From: Polaribacter sp. HaHaR_3_91 | GTDB taxonomy: Bacteria; Bacteroidota; Bacteroidia; Flavobacteriales; Flavobacteriaceae | Direction of reading: 5' to 3' | Assembly (NCBI RefSeq): GCF_019278525.1 | Contig: NZ_CP058986.1 | Span: 2,080,001-2,144,000 of the forward strand | Length of the DNA stretch: 64,000 nucleotides | Shown here: positions 56,960-64,000 of the stretch, in pieces | Layout of the letters: each line of letters starts with the position of its first letter | Numbering within the stretch: position 1 is the first letter of the stretch | Notes under the pieces: model-generated | Seen by the model: only the letters and a program-made list of their open reading frames with translations | What the model was told of the DNA's origin: nothing | Databases searched by the model: none | Made by a program: the position numbers and the translations under genes

Positions 56960-57973
56960 TTAACTCAATTGAAAGGAATTTTTAAATTCTTCTATAATTT
57001 GTTGTGCTGCTTTTACAGGTGAAATTTTAGATGTAACAATATCATTTTCTAATGATGAAAGCTCTCTTTTTATGTTTTTTGAACCATAAAACAAGTGTTT
57101 CAATTCTTCATTGATATTATTATACATCCATTTTATTTGTTGATGGTTTCTGTTTTTTAGGAAATAACCATTCTCATCAACTAATTTTTTAAATTTTAAA
57201 ACTTCATTCCAAACATTATCTATACCAATATTTTTTATGGCTGAAGCGGTACTAGCCACAGGAGTCCAACCAGACTCAGAAGCTGGAAAAATATGAAGGG
57301 CATTTTGGTATTGTCTTTTAGCTAATTTACTCATGGTGATATTATCGCCATCGGCTTTATTAATAACCACCATATCGGCCATTTCCATAATCCCTTTTTT
57401 AATTCCCTGCAACTCATCTCCAGCACCAGCAAGCATTAAAAGTAAAAAGAAATCTGTCATGCCGTGTACAGCTGTTTCAGACTGACCAACACCAACGGTT
57501 TCAATTAGAATAACATCGTAACCTGCGGCTTCACAAAGCAGCATGGTTTCTCCTGTTTTGTTAGAAACACCTCCTAAAGTATCGCCAGAGGCGGAAGGTC
57601 TAATATACGCTTCTTGTAAAACAGACAATTCATCCATTCTAGTTTTATCACCTAAAATACTTCCACGAGAACGTTGACTACTTGGGTCTATTGATAATAT
57701 AGCTACTTTATGCCCCAGTTTTACCAAATGCAACCCGAAGACTTCAATAAAAGTACTTTTACCAACACCAGGCACACCTGTAATACCAATACGTATAGAT
57801 TTACCTGAATTTGGTAATATTTCTTGAACGATTTCTTTAGCTAAACTTTTATCGCTTTCTAAATTACTTTCTATAATAGTGATTGCTCTAGAAAGAATTA
57901 CTCTATCACCTTTTAAAACACCATCTATATAAGCTTGTGCAGGTAATCTTTTTTTTGGTTTGTAGTTTTTCAT
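56960..57973 (-). CDS. meaB: Methylmalonyl-CoA mutase-associated GTPase MeaB
   Basis: MeaB is the G-protein chaperone that loads and protects the adenosylcobalamin cofactor of methylmalonyl-CoA mutase. The 337-residue protein has Walker A GVPGVGKS at 66-73, the family motif VAILSIDPSSQRSRGSILGDKTRM, LIETVGVGQSE and the NKAD specificity motif in VVINKADGDN. Size and motifs exclude the related ArgK-like names. It sits about 1.1 kb from the mutB end, on the opposite strand. Confidence 0.95.
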   Translation of the reverse strand: MKNYKPKKRLPAQAYIDGVLKGDRVILSRAITIIESNLESDKSLAKEIVQEILPNSGKSIRIGITGVPGVGKSTFIEVFGLHLVKLGHKVAILSIDPSSQRSRGSILGDKTRMDELSVLQEAYIRPSASGDTLGGVSNKTGETMLLCEAAGYDVILIETVGVGQSETAVHGMTDFFLLLMLAGAGDELQGIKKGIMEMADMVVINKADGDNITMSKLAKRQYQNALHIFPASESGWTPVASTASAIKNIGIDNVWNEVLKFKKLVDENGYFLKNRNHQQIKWMYNNINEELKHLFYGSKNIKRELSSLENDIVTSKISPVKAAQQIIEEFKNSFQLS

Positions 57974-58037
57974 TTTAGAGTTAGAAAGCTAGGTTTATGG
58001 TGAGATTTCTGTGTCTAACAAAGATACTAAAAATGAA

Positions 58038-58066
58038 AAAAACACCACTTATTAAAGGGTGTTTTT
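58038..58066 (-). terminator. Terminator downstream of the desaturase gene
   Basis: Arms AAAAACACC (58038-58046) and GGTGTTTTT (58058-58066) pair over 9 bp. On the minus strand the hairpin is followed by further Ts. It lies about 90 bp past the desaturase stop. Confidence 0.7.
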
Positions 58067-58153
58067 AAATGATATTTCTAGTTATAATTTTTAATTACAA
58101 AAAGATAATTATTAAATATGTTTAACAGATTTCTATATCTTTTTTACACAGTA

Positions 58154-58912
58154 TTATTCTTTTACTTTAATAGCTTTCAGCTTAATCAAACCGAAAAAGT
58201 CTAAAACTTTAATAATTACATAAGTCATATCTATTTCATGCCATTTAACTCCAAAATTAGGGCTACTAGCATGTTTGTGGTGATTGTTGTGGTAACCTTC
58301 TCCCATCATTAAAAAATCGAAATGAAAAAGATTCTTGCTGGTGTTCTTCATTTTGAAGTTTACATATCCATAAATATGACCAAACCAGTTGATAATAACT
58401 CCATGAATAGGCGCCATTAAAAAAGCGATTGGTAATAATAACCATTGCCACCAAGCGGTTACGAAAAAGACAAAGAATAAAATGTAAAAGGTAATCCAAA
58501 GTAAACGAGAAAAACGAGAGCCAGCAAAAGAATCAAACGATTTCCATTGCGGTACATTTTTAGTAAAACGGTCATCAATAGCAATGCGTTGCTCGTTAAT
58601 ATCTTGATAAATAGTTTTCGTTTTCCACATCATTGCAAACATATTTGCATCGTAAGAAGGAGAGTGTGGATCTTTTTCTGTGTCTGTATATGCATGATGC
58701 ATTCTGTGCATAATTCCGTATCCGTAAGCACTTAAATAACTAGACCCTTGAAAAACCCAAGTTAAAATAAAGGTAATTTTCTCCATGGTTTTAGACATGG
58801 TAAATACTTGATGTGCTGCATAACGATGTAAAAAGAAAGATTGAAAAAACAAACCTCCATACCAAAGCACTATAATAAAAATAACTACTGCCATATTTAA
58901 AAATTTTGACAA
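58154..58912 (-). CDS. Acyl-CoA/lipid desaturase, membrane di-iron type
   Basis: The 252-residue membrane protein has the three histidine boxes of fatty acid desaturases: HRYAAH (residues 29-34), HRMHHAYTD (69-77, HxxHH) and HNNHH near residue 210. Four hydrophobic segments flank them. It places a double bond in acyl chains, usually delta-9, using O2, which adjusts membrane fluidity in the cold. Short length relative to animal enzymes is normal for this bacterial group. The regiochemistry is not evident from sequence. Confidence 0.92.
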   Translation of the reverse strand: MSKFLNMAVVIFIIVLWYGGLFFQSFFLHRYAAHQVFTMSKTMEKITFILTWVFQGSSYLSAYGYGIMHRMHHAYTDTEKDPHSPSYDANMFAMMWKTKTIYQDINEQRIAIDDRFTKNVPQWKSFDSFAGSRFSRLLWITFYILFFVFFVTAWWQWLLLPIAFLMAPIHGVIINWFGHIYGYVNFKMKNTSKNLFHFDFLMMGEGYHNNHHKHASSPNFGVKWHEIDMTYVIIKVLDFFGLIKLKAIKVKE

Positions 58913-59049
58913 AGATAGTTTGCTGTTTTAGGTGAAACAATGAACCTAAATCAATAAAAAATATCGCTGAGTTTAAAGAACCAAGAAACAAGACTAATCT
59001 TTTTGATAAAAAGGAAACCTTAAAACTGTTATAAAATGTATTAATATTA

Positions 59050-59649
59050 TTAAATACGTTTTCTAATTCGGCTTAAAGCTTGTGCAGTAACACCAATATA
59101 AGAACTGACATATTTTAAAGGAATTTCTTTTAAAATTTCTGGACGATCTTTAAATAACTTAAGATAACGCTCTTCTGCAGTAAGGTTTAGAAGGTTTTGT
59201 TCTCTACTAGATTTGATTAAAAATAAACGTTCTGCGGTTAATCGACCAATTAAATTACCAATTTGAGTTTTCTTATAAATTTCTTGTAAATCGGTGTACG
59301 AAACACTTAAAATGGTAGTTTCTGTAAGTGCTTGCAATTCGTATGCAGAAGGTTTTCTAGTTAAAAAAGAATCGTACGCACTAATAAACTGATCTTTAAA
59401 ACTAAAACCAAAGGTGATTTCTTTTTCAGGATTTTCTTTAGGAATATACAAACGTACCACGCCAGATTCTATAAAAGATATGTAGTTTTCAATTTCGTTT
59501 AATTTTAAGAAAACGGCTTTCTTTTTAATAACACGAGGTTGCAATTTAGACGTAAAAAAGTCCCAATCTTCTTGAGATATGTTGGCTATTTGCTGTAAGT
59601 ATGCTTTTATCTGTTTCAAATGTATAATTAAACTAAAATAGAGTTGCAA
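59050..59649 (-). CDS. Crp/Fnr family transcriptional regulator
   Basis: The 199-residue protein has a cyclic-nucleotide-binding-type beta-roll (about 35-125, FLKLNEIENYISFIESGVVRLY) and a C-terminal helix-turn-helix (IPLKYVSSYIGVTAQALSRIRKRI) that reaches the very end. No Fnr-type cysteine cluster is visible. The annotated start is ATG 59649; a TTG at 59619 would give LKQIKAYLQQIANIS, which looks like the usual N-terminus, and is a possible alternative. The ligand and targets are unknown; the adjacent desaturase gene is on the same strand. Confidence 0.9.
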   Translation of the reverse strand: MQLYFSLIIHLKQIKAYLQQIANISQEDWDFFTSKLQPRVIKKKAVFLKLNEIENYISFIESGVVRLYIPKENPEKEITFGFSFKDQFISAYDSFLTRKPSAYELQALTETTILSVSYTDLQEIYKKTQIGNLIGRLTAERLFLIKSSREQNLLNLTAEERYLKLFKDRPEILKEIPLKYVSSYIGVTAQALSRIRKRI

Positions 59650-59770
59650 ATATACGGATTCTGAAAGCCTATTTTAGGCTTATTTTTTAGTATCCTAATC
59701 ATTTTATTTTCAATTAAAATATTTTAAATTCACGAACCATAATTTATTTAATTAACAAGAACGATATTGC

Positions 59771-59778
59771 TACCTTTG
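59771..59778 (+). promoter_or_regulatory. -7 promoter element for the helicase operon
   Basis: TACCTTTG matches TAnnTTTG and ends 15 bp before ATG 59794. No -33 TTTG with regular spacing is evident. Confidence 0.55.
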
Positions 59779-59793
59779 CAAAAAATATATTTA

Positions 59794-61134
59794 ATGTCAA
59801 AAACCTTTTCATCTTTAGGAATTCATAAAGAACTAGAAGCACGTTTAGCAAAATTAGAAATTACAGTTCCTACTGCAGTTCAAGAAAAAACCATTCCGTT
59901 TATCTTACATAAAAAGAAAGATATGGTGGTTTTGGCAAAAACAGGAACAGGAAAAACAGCTGCTTTTGGTTTGCCTTTATTACAAAAAATTAAAGCTGAT
60001 GAAACACATATTCAAGTTTTAATTTTAGCACCTACAAGAGAATTAGGTCATCAGATATATGACAATTTACTTTCTTTTTCTTCCGATGAACAAAAGGAAA
60101 AAATAGTCTCTATTTGCGGAGGAATCCCAATAAAACCACAAATTGAAGCCATTAAAAAGAACCCAAGTATTGTAATTGCAACTCCGGGTAGATTGGTAGA
60201 TTTAATGAAACGTGAAGCAATCAACATTAAAAAAATCAACTATTTTGTTTTAGATGAAGCTGATGAAATGGTAAGCGCTTTAAAGGAAGAAGTAGATGCT
60301 ATTATAAAAGAAATTCCGAATGTTAGAAGAACGTTGTTGTTTACAGCAACGATGCCTGGAACTATCAAGCAATTGATACAAAACTATATGTCTAAACACG
60401 TAGAACATATAGAAACTGATATGGATTCTGTTGGGCATAAAGGAATCGATCATCAATATGTGGTGGTAGAACCAATTGAAAAATTGAATGTTTTAATGCA
60501 TTTTTTATCGACTAAAGAAGGAGAACGCGGAATTATTTTCTGTAAAACAAAAGCAGCCGTTAATAAATTAGCTAAAAACTTAGCCATAAATAAATTTTCA
60601 TCTGGTGCTTTACACGGTAGTTTAACCCAAGGGATTCGTGATCGTGTAATGGGACAATTTAGAGAAGGAACTATCGATATTTTAGTAGCTACAGATTTAG
60701 CAGCTCGTGGTATTGACGTTAAAGAAATATCTTACGTAGTAAATTACCATTTACCAGACAGGTATGATACGTATGTACACAGAAGTGGACGTACAGCTAG
60801 GGCAGGAGCAACCGGACTTTCTTTAAGTGTGATACAACCAGAAGAATTAGAAGAAATTCCTGAATTTGAAGAAGATTTAGGTTTGACTTTTAAAGAATAT
60901 ATAAAAGCAGATGCACAAAGTATAGAAGACAATAATACAATTCTGTGGGCTAAAAAAGTGTTTAAAACAAAACCAAATCGTGCTATTTCAGAAGATTTAA
61001 AAGCAGAGATTAAAACAATTTTTCATCATTTAACCAAAGAAGAATTGGTAGATAAAGTTTTGGCTAATTATTTAGCACAAACAGCAAGTGCAAAAACAAA
61101 AACAGCAGTAATTAAAAAGAAGAAAAAGAAATAA
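59794..61134 (+). CDS. DEAD-box RNA helicase, first of a pair
   Basis: The 446-residue helicase begins MSKTFSSLGIHKEL at ATG 59794; a TTG at 59767 lies upstream of the promoter-like box and is rejected. Motifs are in order: Q motif VPTAVQEKTIPFIL, motif I AKTGTGKTAAFG, PTRELGHQ (Ia), TPGRL (Ib), VLDEADEM (II), TATMP (III), and [12 protein letters not shown] with HRSGRTARAG (V and VI). It unwinds short RNA duplexes, most likely for ribosome assembly or mRNA decay in the cold. The tail after about residue 370 is basic. It is 2 bp from the second helicase gene. Confidence 0.93.
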   Translation: MSKTFSSLGIHKELEARLAKLEITVPTAVQEKTIPFILHKKKDMVVLAKTGTGKTAAFGLPLLQKIKADETHIQVLILAPTRELGHQIYDNLLSFSSDEQKEKIVSICGGIPIKPQIEAIKKNPSIVIATPGRLVDLMKREAINIKKINYFVLDEADEMVSALKEEVDAIIKEIPNVRRTLLFTATMPGTIKQLIQNYMSKHVEHIETDMDSVGHKGIDHQYVVVEPIEKLNVLMHFLSTKEGERGIIFCKTKAAVNKLAKNLAINKFSSGALHGSLTQGIRDRVMGQFREGTIDILVATDLAARGIDVKEISYVVNYHLPDRYDTYVHRSGRTARAGATGLSLSVIQPEELEEIPEFEEDLGLTFKEYIKADAQSIEDNNTILWAKKVFKTKPNRAISEDLKAEIKTIFHHLTKEELVDKVLANYLAQTASAKTKTAVIKKKKKK

Positions 61135-61136
61135 GC

Positions 61137-62444
61137 ATGGCAAATATTATAAAAACTCAACAAGATATATTATCAAAATTGCAGATTGAAGAGTTAAATC
61201 AAATGCAAAAAGAAGCTATTGCTACCATTCATAAAAATGATAATGTAATTTTACTTTCGCCAACAGGAACAGGAAAAACATTGGCTTTTTCTCTACCTTT
61301 ATTAGAATTTTTAGATCCAAATTTAGAAGAAGTACAAGCATTAATTTTAGTGCCTTCTAGAGAATTGGCAATTCAAATAGAACAAGTAATTCGTTCTATG
61401 GGGTCTGGTTTTAAGGTAAATGCGGTGTATGGTGGTAGACCGATGTCTAAAGATAAGATAGAATTAAAGCATATTCCTGCAATTTTAATAGGAACACCAG
61501 GTCGAATTTCAGACCACTTTGCAAACGATCGTTTTTCTAAAGAGCATATAAAAACTTTAATTTTAGATGAATTTGACAAATCTTTAGAGGTTGGTTTTGA
61601 GTATGAGATGCGTAATATTATCAATCAACTATCTTTAAATAAACGCATATTAACTTCTGCAACGCAAGGAGTTGAAATTCCTGATTTTGTAGGTTTAAGT
61701 AAACCAAACACAGTTAATTACTTAAAAGCAGTAACTTCTAAATTAGAAATAAGAACAGTAGTTTCTCCTGCTAAAAACAAACTGAATACCTTATTACATT
61801 TACTAAATCATTTAGGAAATAAGCAAGGTATCGTTTTTTGTAATTTAAAAGATTCTATAAATAATGTAAGTACATTTTTAGAAAGCAAGAACATAAAACA
61901 TGGTTGCTTTAGTGGTGGAATGGAGCAGAAAGATAGAGAACGTTCTTTAATTAAATTTAGAAATGGGACCAATCAATTATTAATTGCTACAGATTTAGCA
62001 GCAAGAGGTATCGATGTACCAGAAATGAGTTTCATCATTCATTATGAATTGCCACAAGCAGTAGAAGAATTTACACATAGAAATGGACGTACAGCAAGAG
62101 TTTCTGCAGAAGGAACAGCCTTTGTTTTAAAATGGAAAGACGAACGTTTACCAGATTTTATTAAGCATGCTGATTTACAAGACATTTCTAAACAAGCAGT
62201 AAGAAGTCCTGTTTTTTGGGAAACCTTATTTATTTCTGGAGGTAGAAAAGACAAGATTTCGAAAGGAGATATTGCTGGTTTGTTTATAAAACAAGGAAAA
62301 TTAAGCAAAGAACAGCTAGGGGCCATTGAGTTAAAACAAGATTGTGCTTTTGTAGCAGTACCATCAACATTAACTGCAGAATTAATTGAGAAATTAAACA
62401 ATTCTCGTTTAAAAAAGAAAAAAGTACGTATTTACGAAGTGTAA
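61137..62444 (+). CDS. DEAD-box RNA helicase, second of the pair
   Basis: The 435-residue helicase has [17 protein letters not shown] (motif I), [16 protein letters not shown], a motif II reading LDEFDKS (DEFD instead of DEAD), TSATQ (III), and [15 protein letters not shown] with HRNGRTARV (V and VI). Its sequence is clearly different from the helicase it follows by 2 bp. The changed motif II is a conservative variant and should still bind Mg-ATP. It is the middle gene of a three-gene operon. Confidence 0.92.
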   Translation: MANIIKTQQDILSKLQIEELNQMQKEAIATIHKNDNVILLSPTGTGKTLAFSLPLLEFLDPNLEEVQALILVPSRELAIQIEQVIRSMGSGFKVNAVYGGRPMSKDKIELKHIPAILIGTPGRISDHFANDRFSKEHIKTLILDEFDKSLEVGFEYEMRNIINQLSLNKRILTSATQGVEIPDFVGLSKPNTVNYLKAVTSKLEIRTVVSPAKNKLNTLLHLLNHLGNKQGIVFCNLKDSINNVSTFLESKNIKHGCFSGGMEQKDRERSLIKFRNGTNQLLIATDLAARGIDVPEMSFIIHYELPQAVEEFTHRNGRTARVSAEGTAFVLKWKDERLPDFIKHADLQDISKQAVRSPVFWETLFISGGRKDKISKGDIAGLFIKQGKLSKEQLGAIELKQDCAFVAVPSTLTAELIEKLNNSRLKKKKVRIYEV

Positions 62445-62448
62445 AAAT

Positions 62449-63984
62449 ATGAGTAATAAAGAATTAAATACAGAAGTAAATTCGTGCATCAATACCCTTC
62501 AAAAATTATTGGAGGATACGAATCAACTTTTTGAATTGCCTGAGGAGCAAAGAGTCGCGCTTTTTAAAGTTGCTGGCGAATTATCTCGTCCAAACAGAGA
62601 TGAATTTCAGCGTAGACGTAAAGACGCTAAAAAAGCGGCAAAACGTAAAATGATTGAAAGCGATAAACACGCTAGAAAATCTACCGGAATACGTTCTGCA
62701 AGAGAAGCTGCATTATTTGTTGCACCAAAATTATTAGGAGCAGCAGAATTAAATGAAGATACACCAGAATTAGAATCGCCAAGAAATTGTTATGTCTGTA
62801 AAACGGTTTTTACCAAATTGCATCATTTTTATGACACAATGTGTACCGAATGTGGAGATTTAAATTATGCAAAACGGTTTCAAACGACAGATTTAAAAGG
62901 TCAAGTAGCAGTAATTACAGGTTCTCGTTTAAAAATCGGATATCATATTACCTTAATGTGTTTGCGTTCTGGAGCAACAGTTGTGGCAACAACACGTTTT
63001 CCTGCAGATTCTGCAATTCGTTTTTCTAAAGAAGAAGATTATAAAGATTGGAGTCATCGTTTACACATTCATGGCTTAGATTTAAGACACATACCAAGTG
63101 TAGAAATTTTCTGTAATTATATAGAACAAAAATACGATCGATTAGATATTTTAATCAACAATGCTGCACAAACGGTAAGACGTCCGTCTGGTTTTTATTT
63201 CCATTTAATGGAAAATGAAAAGAAACCAATTGACCAATTACCAAAATTGGCACAGACTTTATTACAAGATCACGAAAGTTGTTTAGAAGAATTGGCGGAT
63301 TTAAGTGTCTCTACTGCTAAAACGGATAAAAATAATGTTTTGCCAGTTACTTGGCACGGACCAGAACCAGGAATTGGTTTAAGAAATTCAGCAGAATTAT
63401 CTCAAATTCCGTATAGTTTTGACAATTCATTACAAACTGCAGAAGTTTTTCCGGAAGGCGAATTAGATGCAGATTTACAACAAGTAGATTTAAGAAAAAC
63501 CAATAGTTGGCGTTTAAAATTAGGCGAAATAGAAACTACAGAAATGGTAGAAGTACAGTTGGTAAATGCTGTTGCACCGTTTGTGTTATGTAATCGTTTG
63601 TCTAATTTAATGATGAAAGAAAATACGGGTAAAAAGCATATTATCAATGTAACTGCGATGGAAGGGAAGTTCCATCGATTTAAAAAGGTAGACAGACATC
63701 CACATACAAATATGGCCAAAGCAGCCTTAAATATGTTAACACATACGTCTGCTTCAACATTTGCAAAGAAAGGTATTTATATGAATGCAGTTGATACTGG
63801 TTGGGTTACAGATGAAGATCCTGCAGAATTGTCTAAGCATAAAGTAGAAACGCACGATTTTCAGCCACCATTAGATATTGTAGATGGTGCCGCAAGAGTG
63901 ATGGACCCATTAATTGATGGAATTAATACTGGTAAACATTGGTCTGGTAAATTCTTAAAAGATTATTTTCCGATAGATTGGTAG
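62449..63984 (+). CDS. SDR-fold protein with zinc-ribbon-like insert
   Basis: The 511-residue protein has an N-terminal helical, basic region (1-110), a CYVCK and CTECG pair (Cys 114, 117, 132, 135) that looks like a zinc ribbon, and an SDR domain from about residue 150. The cofactor motif is [14 protein letters not shown] (the second glycine of the usual TGxxxGxG is Lys), LINNAAQT is present, but where YxxxK is expected it reads TNMAK, so the catalytic Tyr is absent. Redox activity is doubtful, and RNA or ribosome binding is a possibility from its place 4 bp after two helicases. Family is recognised only as an SDR. Confidence 0.85.
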   Translation: MSNKELNTEVNSCINTLQKLLEDTNQLFELPEEQRVALFKVAGELSRPNRDEFQRRRKDAKKAAKRKMIESDKHARKSTGIRSAREAALFVAPKLLGAAELNEDTPELESPRNCYVCKTVFTKLHHFYDTMCTECGDLNYAKRFQTTDLKGQVAVITGSRLKIGYHITLMCLRSGATVVATTRFPADSAIRFSKEEDYKDWSHRLHIHGLDLRHIPSVEIFCNYIEQKYDRLDILINNAAQTVRRPSGFYFHLMENEKKPIDQLPKLAQTLLQDHESCLEELADLSVSTAKTDKNNVLPVTWHGPEPGIGLRNSAELSQIPYSFDNSLQTAEVFPEGELDADLQQVDLRKTNSWRLKLGEIETTEMVEVQLVNAVAPFVLCNRLSNLMMKENTGKKHIINVTAMEGKFHRFKKVDRHPHTNMAKAALNMLTHTSASTFAKKGIYMNAVDTGWVTDEDPAELSKHKVETHDFQPPLDIVDGAARVMDPLIDGINTGKHWSGKFLKDYFPIDW

Positions 63985-64000
63985 TTTTTATATTATAAAA

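Overview
The window is chromosomal DNA from an AT-rich member of the Bacteroidota, most likely a marine Flavobacteriaceae close to Polaribacter (genus is inference). The evidence is a very low GC content, a type IX secretion (T9SS) type B C-terminal domain on a 1297-residue surface protein, the T9SS regulator PorX, a fused LpxC/FabZ, -7 promoter elements of the form TAnnTTTG, almost no Shine-Dalgarno sequences, and small dispersed intergenic repeats of a kind common in flavobacteria. I see no rRNA, tRNA, CRISPR array, prophage or insertion sequence.

Layout. 1-8.1 kb, minus strand: a cut-off lipoprotein, a YkgJ cysteine-cluster protein, a Gfo/Idh/MocA oxidoreductase, an unknown secreted protein, a YoaP-type acetyltransferase broken by two frameshifts, a YdjM-like membrane protein, a thioester-reductase-like SDR and gcvT. 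8.2-12.3 kb: secreted Xaa-Pro aminopeptidase, VF530 protein, repeat-filled intergenic DNA, sirtuin, trmH and a DUF4258-like protein. 12.4-20 kb, minus: the large T9SS surface protein, alanine dehydrogenase, tsaE and porX. 20-28 kb, plus: HD phosphohydrolase, lpxD, lpxC/fabZ, lpxA, efp, a second lpxD-like gene, sucD and fabG, a housekeeping envelope block.

28.2-35 kb is a polyol (probably mannitol) locus. A Nudix-type regulator is translationally coupled to a hexitol-phosphatase-like HAD enzyme. Divergent from them is an operon of an outer-membrane barrel, an NCS1-like permease, mannitol 2-dehydrogenase and fructokinase. The divergent region holds a perfect 9-bp inverted repeat just downstream of a clear promoter, a good repressor operator candidate.

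36.4-45.9 kb is the most intriguing block: two convergent operons encode circularly permuted ATP-grasp proteins, alpha-E domains, two transglutaminase-like proteins and a DUF2126 putative amidoligase. Families like these have been predicted to build or modify peptides, but the product is unknown.

46.4-58 kb is a near-complete methylmalonyl-CoA module: epimerase, Na+-translocating decarboxylase (alpha, delta, biotin carrier, beta), CoA-transferase, both mutase subunits and, on the other strand, MeaB. It could convert succinate to propionate with Na+ export, or run in reverse. An acyl-ACP thioesterase and an acyl-CoA desaturase lie beside it. 59-64 kb: a Crp/Fnr regulator, then a tight operon of two DEAD-box RNA helicases and an SDR-fold protein that carries a four-cysteine zinc-ribbon-like insert and lacks the usual catalytic tyrosine.
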